In this document: positions 52,405 through 60,821 of the stretch, piece by piece
Position numbering within the stretch: the first letter of the stretch is position 1
Layout of the letters: each line of letters opens with the position of its first letter
Assembly: GCA_016702305.1 (NCBI GenBank)
Contig: JADJEH010000017.1
Span: forward strand, 620,001-684,000
Reading direction: 5' to 3'
DNA length: 64,000 nucleotides
From: a bacterium
GTDB lineage: Bacteria > Electryoneota > RPQS01
Translations under genes and position numbers: made by a program
The notes under the pieces: generated by a model
What the model was told of the DNA's origin: nothing
Database searches by the model: none
What the model saw: only the letters and a program-made list of their open reading frames with translations

Positions 52405-53459
52405 GCGAAGAGCAGTTCAGGGAGCCAATCGTGAGCGAGACGCACGCTTTTGTCCATGCGCGGATCGCGGCCCCAGGCGTGCAGCTCGTGCGACAAGAGC
52501 GTAAGGACATCGGCGGCGCGGGCGCGCGCGGCGTGTGTGTGCGCGCCGCAGGTGAGTGAAAATTGCGCACCGGTATGCAGGACGGCGGCGGTGCGGTCGC
52601 CCGTGAACAGAAACTCGATTCCCGACGTGGGCGAGCCTTCGGGAATAAAAATGATGCGACGGTCGTCGGCGCACTCGATGACGGGGCGGCTGCCTAGCAG
52701 CGCGACGTTGGTGAGTCGCCAGTCGAGCGTCGAGGCCAGCCACGCGCCGCACAGCAGCGCGCCGCAGGTGAGCTTGTCGCCGCGCGAGTGAATGCGCACT
52801 TCGTGGAGTTCGGAGACGGCGGGGCACTCGTCGAAAAGCTCGGCCACGGCGCCGCGCCAGCCGGAGAGTTCGGCCCAGAGCAGATCGGTGATCACGCAGT
52901 CGGCCGGGGCGTTCTCGTAGAGATCAAACCAGGTGTGCAAATGCGAGGCCGGGGCGAGATGATCGGCGGCGCAGGTAATAATGCGTTCGCAATTTCGCGC
53001 CAGCGAAAGCAGCAAAGGGTGCGTCAACGGCAGCGACTCGTGCCAGACTACGGCCGTTGCCAGGCTGCCCAACGCGAGCGAGTGAATCAGCGATTGAGCG
53101 CGCAGTTCGGCTTCGCCGTCAATTTCCAGAATGATCGCTTCGGAACAGATCTGGCGATTCTCGCCTTCGAGCTTGCGACAGTGCGCGGTGACCCACGCAC
53201 GCTGTGCGGTCGGCGCGGTTTCGTTGAGCACAACCAGAATGGTGCGCGTGGGATGCACCAGCGCGAGTTCGGGCACGAGATCGCGTACGGCTTCCTGCGC
53301 CGTGTGATGACAGACGAGCGCAAGATTGAACGCCGTGGCGCGCGTGACGGGATGATCGGTGGACTCGGCGTCGCGCCAAAGCTGTTCGAGCTCCTGCTCG
53401 ATTTTGGCCACGTCCACAATCGCCGGTGGAGCGAGCGGCGTGATCAGCGGGCCGCTCAC
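52401..53459 (-). CDS. opcA: Glucose-6-phosphate dehydrogenase assembly protein OpcA
   Basis: 352 residues from the GTG at 53459, chosen over a TTG four codons earlier because it overlaps the zwf stop by 4 bp and follows GGAGAAAGCT. The order fits OpcA: VDVAKIEQELEQLWRDAE, ATAFNLALVCH, RTILVVLNE, CSEAIILEIDGEAE, VVWHESLPLTHPLLLSLA, CVITDLLWAELSGWRGAVAELFD and a C-terminal domain with WLASTLDW. OpcA is an allosteric activator and assembly factor of glucose-6-phosphate dehydrogenase, best known in cyanobacteria and actinobacteria. Its place directly after zwf supports this. Confidence 0.88.
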   Translation of the reverse strand: MSGPLITPLAPPAIVDVAKIEQELEQLWRDAESTDHPVTRATAFNLALVCHHTAQEAVRDLVPELALVHPTRTILVVLNETAPTAQRAWVTAHCRKLEGENRQICSEAIILEIDGEAELRAQSLIHSLALGSLATAVVWHESLPLTHPLLLSLARNCERIITCAADHLAPASHLHTWFDLYENAPADCVITDLLWAELSGWRGAVAELFDECPAVSELHEVRIHSRGDKLTCGALLCGAWLASTLDWRLTNVALLGSRPVIECADDRRIIFIPEGSPTSGIEFLFTGDRTAAVLHTGAQFSLTCGAHTHAARARAADVLTLLSHELHAWGRDPRMDKSVRLAHDWLPELLFA

Positions 53460-54982
53460 AGCTTTCTCCAACGATGATTACGGGCCGCGAGCATGAGATC
53501 CGCTTCGGCGGGTCCCCATGACCCGGCGACATAGTGCGGCAGCGGGTCGCTCGCGTCTTGCGCCCAAGCGTCGAGAATCGGCTGCACGATGCGCCAGCCC
53601 TCTTCGACGGAATCGCGGCGGGCGAACAGCGTTTGATCGCCAATCATGGCATCGAGCAGCAATCGTTCATAGGCATCAGACAAGCGGCCGCCGAACGACG
53701 TGCCGTAGCGGAAATCCATCTCGACGGGCCGCACATGCAGAGCATGGCCGGGCAGCTTCGCTTCGAACTTGAGGCTGATGCCTTCGTTGGGCTGAATGCG
53801 AATCGCGAGCACGTTCTGTTCGAGACGATCCACGGGTGATTGCGCGAAAACCATGTGCGGCACGGAGCGAAAGACGATGGCGACTTCGGTGACGCGCTTG
53901 GCCAGGCGCTTGCCGGTACGCAGATAGAAGGGCACGCCGCTCCAACGCCAGTTGTCTATATGCAGTTTCAACGCGGCGAAGGTTTCGGTGCGCGAGGCGG
54001 GATTGACTCCGGCTTCCTGCAGATAGCCTTGCACCGCGCGACCGGCGACGGCGCCGGGGGCGTATTGGGCGCGCACGGCGACTTGCGTCACTTCATCGGG
54101 ACGTATCGGGCGCACGCTTTCGAGGACCTTGCGTTTTTCGTCGCGGATCGCTTCGGCGGCGAGACTGGCGGGCCGCTCCATGGCGATCATGGCAAGGATT
54201 TGCAGGAGGTGATTTTGAATCATGTCGCGCAGGGCGCCGGACTCTTCGTAATACTGCGCGCGCTCTTCGACGCCCAACGCTTCGGCGGCGGTGATGGCGA
54301 CGTGATCCACGTAGTGATGATTCCAAATCGGCTCGAAGAGCGTGTTGGCCAAACGCAGAACGAGAATGTTCTGCACCGTCTCTTTGCCGAGGTAGTGATC
54401 TATGCGGTAGATCTGCTCTTCGCGGAAGACGTTGGCGGCGGCGGCGTTCAGTGTGGCGGCGCTGGCCAGATCACGACCAAATGGCTTCTCGATGATGATG
54501 CGGCTCCATGCGCCTCGGTCGGGCGCGGCCAGACCGACCGCGCCGAGCGCGGCAATCGTGGGCGCGTAAGCGGTCGGCGGAATCGAGAGATAGATCAGAT
54601 GATTGCGAGGGCCACCCGCTCCGGCCATTTCACCAAGGCGCCAGCGCAATTTGTCGAAGCGTCCGCCGTCGCCGCTGTCGGTGACCAGGAAGATGCGCTC
54701 GCCGAAATTGCGCGCGAAATCGTCATCGGGAATTGAATCGGGCGCAAGCTTGCGCGCGTTGTCAATGACCTCGGCGCGAAAGGCGGCCTGATCCAGTTCT
54801 TTGCGCGTGACGCACAGGAATTGCGTCTGCTCGGACATTCGGCCCTCGCGCACGAGATGGGCCAGCGAGGGAAACAGCTTGCGCTGCGCCAGGTCACCCG
54901 TGCCGCCGAAGATGACGAGTACGCACGGGTCGGCGGGATGCTCCATCAGCATACCGGCGCGGAAGGGATTGGCGGCGCTCAT
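53456..54982 (-). CDS. zwf: Glucose-6-phosphate 1-dehydrogenase
   Basis: 508 residues; the ATG at 54982 overlaps the gnd stop (ATGA). Motifs: nucleotide-binding IFGGTGDLAQRKLFPSL (24-40), EKPFGRDL (165-172) and the active site RIDHYLGKE (193-201, His196 binds phosphate and the general base follows). The C-terminal domain has WSGVPFYLRTGKRLAKRVTEVAIVF and the RRDSVEEGWRIVQPIL end. It oxidises glucose 6-phosphate to 6-phosphogluconolactone with NADP. Length is normal. Third overlap in the operon is also 4 bp. Confidence 0.95.
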   Translation of the reverse strand: MSAANPFRAGMLMEHPADPCVLVIFGGTGDLAQRKLFPSLAHLVREGRMSEQTQFLCVTRKELDQAAFRAEVIDNARKLAPDSIPDDDFARNFGERIFLVTDSGDGGRFDKLRWRLGEMAGAGGPRNHLIYLSIPPTAYAPTIAALGAVGLAAPDRGAWSRIIIEKPFGRDLASAATLNAAAANVFREEQIYRIDHYLGKETVQNILVLRLANTLFEPIWNHHYVDHVAITAAEALGVEERAQYYEESGALRDMIQNHLLQILAMIAMERPASLAAEAIRDEKRKVLESVRPIRPDEVTQVAVRAQYAPGAVAGRAVQGYLQEAGVNPASRTETFAALKLHIDNWRWSGVPFYLRTGKRLAKRVTEVAIVFRSVPHMVFAQSPVDRLEQNVLAIRIQPNEGISLKFEAKLPGHALHVRPVEMDFRYGTSFGGRLSDAYERLLLDAMIGDQTLFARRDSVEEGWRIVQPILDAWAQDASDPLPHYVAGSWGPAEADLMLAARNHRWRKL

Positions 54983-55881
54983 TTCTCGGTCTTGATCGCG
55001 TGGCCGCCGAATTGATTGCGCAGAGCACTTAACAGACGCAAACCGTAGCCTTCCTCGTCGCGCGAGGCGAAGCGAGCGAAGAGCGCGGCGGCGATAGTCG
55101 GAGCGGGTACAGCGTACTCGACGCACTCATTGACGGTCCAGCGACCTTCACCGGAGTCGGCAACCCATGGCTTGACCTTCTCAAGTTGCGGATCATCCTG
55201 CAATGCACGCGTGGCGAGTTCGAGCAGCCATGAGCGCACGACACTGCCGTTCTCCCAGAGTGCGGAGATCGCGGGCAGATCGAGTTTGTATGGGCCGCGG
55301 TGCATGAGTTCAAAGCCCTCGGCGTAGGCTTGCATCATGGCATACTCGACGCCGTTGTGCACCATCTTGACGAAATGGCCTGAACCGGTTGGACCGCAAT
55401 GCAGGTAACCATTTTCAGGCGCGAGCGTTTTGAGCGCCGGTTCGATCAGCTTGAAGGCCTCGGGACTGCCGCCGACCATCAGACAATAACCGACCTGCAA
55501 ACCCCAAACGCCGCCTGAAGTACCCGCGTCCACATAGTGCAGGCCGATCTTGGCCAAGTCTTCACCCCGGCGCATCGAATCGCGGAAGTTCGAATTGCCG
55601 CCGTCAATGATCACGTCACCGGGCTTAAGAATCGTCTTGAGCTTGGCGATACTATCGTCCACCGGCGCGCCCGCGGGGATCATCAGCCAGACGACTTTTT
55701 GCGGTGATGTGAGCTTGGCAACGACGTCTTCCAATGATTTGGCGCCAGTCGCACCTTTGTGCACGGCGACGTCTATCGCTTCCTGCGAGCGGTTGGTGAC
55801 GATACAGCTATGCCCCCCGCGCAACAGGCGCTCGACCATATTGCCGCCCATCTTACCCAGTCCGACGAAGCCGAGTTCCAT
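54979..55881 (-). CDS. gnd: 6-phosphogluconate dehydrogenase, short form
   Basis: 300 residues from the ATG at 55881, with AAGG upstream. N-terminal GFVGLGKMGGNMVERLL (4-20) binds the nucleotide; NRSQE after strand 2 resembles NADP-binding enzymes. VDAGTSGGVWGLQVG (117-131) and the catalytic GSGHFVKMVHNGVEYAMM (Lys172, His175, Asn176) are intact. At 300 residues it belongs to the short decarboxylating group, much shorter than the 470-residue form. It converts 6-phosphogluconate to ribulose 5-phosphate. First gene of the operon; a perfect palindrome lies about 31-44 bp upstream of the start. Confidence 0.93.
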   Translation of the reverse strand: MELGFVGLGKMGGNMVERLLRGGHSCIVTNRSQEAIDVAVHKGATGAKSLEDVVAKLTSPQKVVWLMIPAGAPVDDSIAKLKTILKPGDVIIDGGNSNFRDSMRRGEDLAKIGLHYVDAGTSGGVWGLQVGYCLMVGGSPEAFKLIEPALKTLAPENGYLHCGPTGSGHFVKMVHNGVEYAMMQAYAEGFELMHRGPYKLDLPAISALWENGSVVRSWLLELATRALQDDPQLEKVKPWVADSGEGRWTVNECVEYAVPAPTIAAALFARFASRDEEGYGLRLLSALRNQFGGHAIKTEK

Positions 55882-55911
55882 TCTAAGCCCTTAGAATAAT
55901 TTAGGTTAAGA

Positions 55912-55925
55912 CATCCCGCGGGATG
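55912..55925. promoter_or_regulatory. 14-bp perfect palindrome in front of gnd operon
   Basis: CATCCCG-CGGGATG (55912-55925) is located between the divergent gnd operon and the glycosyltransferase operon, close to gnd. Its size and place suit an operator for a dimeric repressor. No regulator gene is adjacent. Confidence 0.4.
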
Positions 55926-56071
55926 CCAGATTTCGATCTTTGCGAGCACAATAAAGCAATTTCCCGGTGTGATTGCAATTTACGGGACAAACCACCTTGA
56001 GAATCTGCGCTGTAACTTGTATCATGTAAAACTATGATGCAAATGCGATACAGGTGTGACGTCCCGAGAGC

Positions 56072-57547
56072 ATGCTGAGTGCATCCGCCAAACCGGAGCG
56101 CTGGCTGTGGCTGCTGACAATCGTTGGCTGCGTGTTTCGTCTATACGATTTGGGCGGAGAAAGCCTGTGGTTGGATGAGGTCGTGACGGCTGAGCGGGTG
56201 TACCAACCGATCGGCCAAATCGTGCTTGGGTGGGACTCCGTGACACAGGGCCCGCTCTACTACCTGTGGGTTAAGGCCTGGTGCCTGCTGGTCGGGACAA
56301 ATGAATGGACGCTTCGCATTTGGTCGGTTGTTTGGGGGACGCTGACGATTCCGGCGGTCTTTCAACTTGGGCGGCTACTATTCACGCGGTCGGTGGCAAT
56401 GTGGTCGGCGCTGTTCATGACCGTGCTGCCGTTCGCGGTGCACTACTCGCAGGAGGCGCGGCCCTATGCGCTCTTCCTGCTGCTGTCCACGCTGTCGTTC
56501 AGGTATTGGTCGCGGCTGCTGGCTCTGCACACGCGGCGTGACGCGATCCTGTATGTCGTGGCGACCGCGGGGGCGTTTTATACGCATCCGTTTGCCGTTT
56601 TTCTGATTATGGCGCAGCTGCTGCATGCCATTGTGTTCAGGGGCGATGAGCGTGTGGCGGCGGCGTGGCGCACTCCGCGCCCGTTCGTGTGGACGCTTGT
56701 ATGTTTGGGTTTAGCCTGCCTACCTGAGATCGTGCAGAATCTCAGCGCGATGAAGGCGAAAGTCGGTGGTACGTCGTCGGCAGGGTGGATTCCCGTGCCG
56801 GACTGGACCTGGTTTCTGGAAACGCCGGTACAATTCTTTATGTCCATGACGTTTGGCGCGGCGGTTCTTACCATCACGATGGCGCTCATTGTGCTGAGTA
56901 CGCGGGGAGACCGGTTGTTGCGTGAATGCGTGAAGTGGTCGCTGGTCGTGGTGGGCTGCTTCTGGTGTGTACCGTGGATAGTGTCGCACGCGCTATCGCC
57001 GGTTGCCGTGATGCGCTATGCCGCACCGAGCCTCTTGGCGCTTGTGTTTCTGATGGCGGCGGCGACGGTTGCGCTGCCCAAATTGCCGCAACTTGGTGTG
57101 GGTATTGTTCTGGCGCTGCTCACGGCGTTTCCGTTGTGGAATTACTACACGAAAGTGGACAAGGACCCGTGGCGACAGACGGCGGAGTATTTGACCGGCG
57201 TGGTCGGTCCGCGTGACGTCATCGTGAGCTATCCATACTTCACGCGCGGCGCAGTGGCGTACTACCTGCCCGCAGGACTGCGGACGAAAGTGATTGCCCC
57301 GCGTTCAGTCGCGGCGCTTGACTCCGCGCTTGCCGAGGCTGCGAGTGTGTGGGTTGTTGACTCGTATTCCACGACCGCAAAGAACGGCGCAGCAGAGCTT
57401 GCGCGGCTCAAGCAGTGGGGAAGTGAAGGCGTCAGCGTGAACATGCACGAGCAACTGACGATGAACCCGAACCGCTATTGGGCCGCACCCGTTCAGGTTT
57501 GGCGGCGCGACCGCGACAAGATCGGCGTGGCCCCAAGGACAGAATGA
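56072..57547 (+). CDS. GT-C membrane glycosyltransferase (GT39/ArnT-like)
   Basis: 491 residues from the ATG at 56072. About ten membrane helices. The first extracellular loop begins GGESLWLDEVVTAERVY with the acidic pair Asp35-Glu36 that is the usual active site of this clan, followed by TQGPLYYLWVKAW and, after helix 3, HYSQEARPYALFLLLS. These are hallmarks of glycosyltransferase family 39-like enzymes that transfer sugars from polyprenyl-phosphate donors on the outer face of the membrane. The C-terminal half (PYFTRGAVAYYLPAG) is a small periplasmic-type domain. First gene of a four-gene operon; ATGA overlap with the next. Confidence 0.86.
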   Translation: MLSASAKPERWLWLLTIVGCVFRLYDLGGESLWLDEVVTAERVYQPIGQIVLGWDSVTQGPLYYLWVKAWCLLVGTNEWTLRIWSVVWGTLTIPAVFQLGRLLFTRSVAMWSALFMTVLPFAVHYSQEARPYALFLLLSTLSFRYWSRLLALHTRRDAILYVVATAGAFYTHPFAVFLIMAQLLHAIVFRGDERVAAAWRTPRPFVWTLVCLGLACLPEIVQNLSAMKAKVGGTSSAGWIPVPDWTWFLETPVQFFMSMTFGAAVLTITMALIVLSTRGDRLLRECVKWSLVVVGCFWCVPWIVSHALSPVAVMRYAAPSLLALVFLMAAATVALPKLPQLGVGIVLALLTAFPLWNYYTKVDKDPWRQTAEYLTGVVGPRDVIVSYPYFTRGAVAYYLPAGLRTKVIAPRSVAALDSALAEAASVWVVDSYSTTAKNGAAELARLKQWGSEGVSVNMHEQLTMNPNRYWAAPVQVWRRDRDKIGVAPRTE

Positions 57548-59070
57548 GTACCCGCGTTGCCAGTCACTATGGGGATGGAGCCCGCGGCTTGCAATGGCTG
57601 TGGTTCTGGACCGTCGTCGGACTGGCGCTGCGCTTGTGGACACTGGGCAGTGAGAGCCTGTGGTTGGATGAGATTCTCGCGGCAGAGCGGGTTGATCAGT
57701 CGCTCGGGTTCATCTTGTCCGGTGGAGATTCGGCGTCGCAAGGGCCCATCTTCGCGGTTTGGATCAAGTTCTGGGGGATGATCGCCGGAACTGACGAATG
57801 GATGCTGCGCATTTGGCCCGCGATCTGGGGCACGCTATGCATCCCTGCGGTGTATTTCCTGGCCCGGCAGCTATTCACGGGAGCGATTGCGCTGCTGGCG
57901 GCGCTGTTCATGGCCGTGCATCCGTTCGCGATTCACTACTCGCAGGACGCGCGGCCTTATTCGTTGTTCCTGCTGTGCAGCATCGTCGCATCGTATCTGT
58001 TGTTGAAGATGATGCGGCAGCATCGCTGGCCCGTCGCGCTGGCCTATGTGCTGGTCGCGGGTGCAACCGTGTACATTCATCCGTTCGCCGCATTTTTGAT
58101 TGCGGCGCACCTATGGATGTACCTCTGGTTTCGCCGGGAGTCGCGTTTTCGCGGAGCGCTGCGCTATCCGCGCCCCTACGCATGGACTTTGGTCCTGCTC
58201 ATCGTCGCTTGCAGTCCCGAGATCTGGCAGGATGCGGCGATAATGTTCAGCGACACGGTGCGTCCGCAAGCCACCGCGTGGATTCCCATCCCCTCGTGGA
58301 ATTGGCCGCTTGTCAATGCGGGTGACTACTTCATGTGGCGCAAATTAGGTTATGCCGTCCTGCTGCTGGCGGCACTGCCGGCGATATTTCGAGCACTTAC
58401 AGAAACGCAATTGCGAATCGGTTTTCAGTGGATGCTGATCGTGGCCGTGTGCTTCTGGATATTGCCGTGGGTGATTTCGCTGACGGTCAAGCCGATTACC
58501 GTGGCGCGCTACACGACGCCGGGACTGTTGGTGATCATCTTGCTGATGGCCGTGGCCGCGACGACGCTGCAAGCGCTGCCGCGTCAACTCTATATGATGG
58601 TGCTGTTTGCGCTGACGGTCTATCCGTTGTGGGGCTATTACACGGGGGTGGACAAGGACCCGTGGCGGCAGCACGCACAGTATCTTGCAGAGCGCGTCAA
58701 ACCCGGCGACCGCATCGTTGCCTATCCCGACGTCGCCGACGTAGCGCAGGAGTATTACCTGCCGCCGGGCGTGTGCTCGCAGGTGGCGCGCGCCGACAGC
58801 CCGGCAGAGTGGGACTCGCTGCTCGTGAACACGCCGCGCGTGTGGCTGGTCACGTCGTATCTGCAACTTACGCCTGCCGATCGCTCGCAAATCGAGCTGA
58901 TCGAGCGCACGCACGTGCGGGCGCGACAGATTGCCATGCGTGACTTGCTGCGCATGCATAAGCACCGCTTCTGGGCGGCGCCGATCCAAGTCACCTTGTA
59001 CGAACAGCACGCGACCGAACAACCGGGACCTGCACCGGCCATGCCCGCTGATACGACCACATCTTCATGA
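57544..59070 (+). CDS. GT-C membrane glycosyltransferase (GT39/ArnT-like), paralogue
   Basis: 508 residues; the ATG at 57544 overlaps the stop of the preceding gene. The sequence follows its neighbour closely throughout (GSESLWLDEILAAERVDQS, SQGPIFAVWIKFWG, HYSQDARPYSLFLLCS, VDKDPWRQHAQYLAERV), so the pair is a tandem duplication. The acidic active-site pair in LWLDE is kept. Donor and acceptor are unknown; two copies in one operon suggest successive additions to one glycan or lipid. ATGA overlap with 59067..60821. Confidence 0.87.
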   Translation: MSTRVASHYGDGARGLQWLWFWTVVGLALRLWTLGSESLWLDEILAAERVDQSLGFILSGGDSASQGPIFAVWIKFWGMIAGTDEWMLRIWPAIWGTLCIPAVYFLARQLFTGAIALLAALFMAVHPFAIHYSQDARPYSLFLLCSIVASYLLLKMMRQHRWPVALAYVLVAGATVYIHPFAAFLIAAHLWMYLWFRRESRFRGALRYPRPYAWTLVLLIVACSPEIWQDAAIMFSDTVRPQATAWIPIPSWNWPLVNAGDYFMWRKLGYAVLLLAALPAIFRALTETQLRIGFQWMLIVAVCFWILPWVISLTVKPITVARYTTPGLLVIILLMAVAATTLQALPRQLYMMVLFALTVYPLWGYYTGVDKDPWRQHAQYLAERVKPGDRIVAYPDVADVAQEYYLPPGVCSQVARADSPAEWDSLLVNTPRVWLVTSYLQLTPADRSQIELIERTHVRARQIAMRDLLRMHKHRFWAAPIQVTLYEQHATEQPGPAPAMPADTTTSS

Positions 59071-60821
59071 TACTCTCGATTGCACTTTACACCGTTCTGG
59101 TGTTGGCGGCACTGGCCGCGCTGATTTTGTTGGGATACAAGCCGCGCACGGAGATCGGCGCCGTGTTTGAACGCTATCGCCGGACCGACGCGCTGCGGCG
59201 CACGGTGACGGCATGGTTTGTGGTGATGGCGGTGGTATTCGTGTTCGTGCAGGTGCTGCGTTTTCCGTTTATCAAATACGCGGCGCAGCGCATTGCGGCC
59301 ACGGCGGCGCTCAACACGACCGGCTGGGAGCCCGTGCATGTGCTGGGCCTGCTGGTGCTGGTGCTTTGCGAATATGCCGTGTTGATGCACTGGCTGATGT
59401 ACATCTACTACTGCTGGAGGGCGACGCACCGCTATCAGTTGCCGCCGCTGCTGCCGCTTGACGATGCCGCGCCGGAGGTGCTGATCTTGATCGCGTGCTG
59501 CGATGAGGATCCGGAGATCCTGGCGCGCAGCCTGGGGAGCGTCGGGAAACTCGACTATCCCGAATACCGGGCCTATCTCGTGGAAAACTCGCGATCGCCG
59601 GAGAAAAAGGCGGCGTGTGTCGCCGTGGCCGACCGACTCGGAGTGGCTGTACACCACGTCGTGAATCGCGGTCACAAGGCGGGCGCGCTGAACGATGCGC
59701 TGCCGGACTTGCGCGGCGCGGCGAAATACATCGCGGTATTCGATGTGGATCACGAGATTAAGCCCGTGGCGCTGCGTGAATTGGTGCCGCTATTGGAGCG
59801 CGACGACGGCTTGGCGTTCGTCCAGACGCCGCAGCTCTACGCCAACGCTGAAGAGACGTGGACCACACGCGCGGCGGCGATGCAGGAGATGTTGCTCTAT
59901 GATTCCGTGATGGAGGCCAAGGGCGCGAACGAACGGGCGCTGTGCTGCGGTTCGAACTTCGTGATGCGCATTGAGGCGCTGGACAGCGTGGGCGGATGGG
60001 ACGAGAAGACGGTGTCGGAAGACCTGATGACGTCGTTTTGGATGCACGCCAAGGGCTGGCGCTCGCTGTATCACCGCAAAGCGTTCGCGATCGGCATGGG
60101 ACCGACGACGGTGCACGGCTATTGGAAGCAGCAGCGGCGCTGGGCCACGGGCAACACGACGGTGGCAAAAATCGTGGCGAGCAATATCTTCGGCGGCGCG
60201 CGTGTGCCGGTCAAACTGGGCGTCGAGTATCTGTGGTCGTCGGGCTACTATCTGGTGACGCTGGCATTGGCTTATCTGGCGACGGTGCCGATGCTGCTGC
60301 TGCTGTTTGTGCGCTTCGGCGTGGGCGGCGCGGATTGGTATTTACAACCGGAGATGCGGCCCATTGACTATGTGTATCTGTCGGTATACCCGCTCTATAT
60401 TGCGGTGGCGCTGTTTCCCTATGTACACATGCGGCTGCGCGGCTATTCGATTCGCAATCTCGTGCTGCTGCAAGGGCTGTTGGCCAACACGATTCCGGTG
60501 TACGTTACATCCGTGATCAAAGGTCTATGGAAGAACATTCGGTTGTTTGAAGTTGCGCCCAAGACGGCGATGATTCTGCACCGCCCGTTCTGGCGCACGC
60601 CGCAGACATATATTTTCGCGGTGCTGATCGTCACGGGCGGCTCGTTGTTTCACATGGCCCGCACGGAAGCGGTCGCGCCGTTTGTCTTTGTGCTGCTGTT
60701 CTGGACGTTTCTGTACACGCTATCGTTCGCGCATTTCTTTATCTTCACGATAGATAGCCGGCGCGTGGCCGCGCAGGAGTTACGAGCGGAACAGGATCGG
60801 AGGCTCAATGGCCAAGCCTAA
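59067..60821 (+). CDS. Cellulose-synthase-like family 2 glycosyltransferase
   Basis: 584 residues. Three N-terminal membrane helices (about 1-115), a GT-A domain (PEVLILIACCDEDPEILARSL) and four or more C-terminal helices. Processive family 2 signatures are complete: FDVDHE (225-230), VSEDLMT with the TED-like SED (317-319), and KQQRRWATG (354-362). It should polymerise or transfer a UDP-sugar at the inner membrane and may move the chain across it. Product not deducible; an exopolysaccharide or glucan-like polymer is plausible. Overlaps both neighbours (4 and 14 bp), so it is expressed with the GT-C pair. Confidence 0.88.
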   Translation: MILSIALYTVLVLAALAALILLGYKPRTEIGAVFERYRRTDALRRTVTAWFVVMAVVFVFVQVLRFPFIKYAAQRIAATAALNTTGWEPVHVLGLLVLVLCEYAVLMHWLMYIYYCWRATHRYQLPPLLPLDDAAPEVLILIACCDEDPEILARSLGSVGKLDYPEYRAYLVENSRSPEKKAACVAVADRLGVAVHHVVNRGHKAGALNDALPDLRGAAKYIAVFDVDHEIKPVALRELVPLLERDDGLAFVQTPQLYANAEETWTTRAAAMQEMLLYDSVMEAKGANERALCCGSNFVMRIEALDSVGGWDEKTVSEDLMTSFWMHAKGWRSLYHRKAFAIGMGPTTVHGYWKQQRRWATGNTTVAKIVASNIFGGARVPVKLGVEYLWSSGYYLVTLALAYLATVPMLLLLFVRFGVGGADWYLQPEMRPIDYVYLSVYPLYIAVALFPYVHMRLRGYSIRNLVLLQGLLANTIPVYVTSVIKGLWKNIRLFEVAPKTAMILHRPFWRTPQTYIFAVLIVTGGSLFHMARTEAVAPFVFVLLFWTFLYTLSFAHFFIFTIDSRRVAAQELRAEQDRRLNGQA

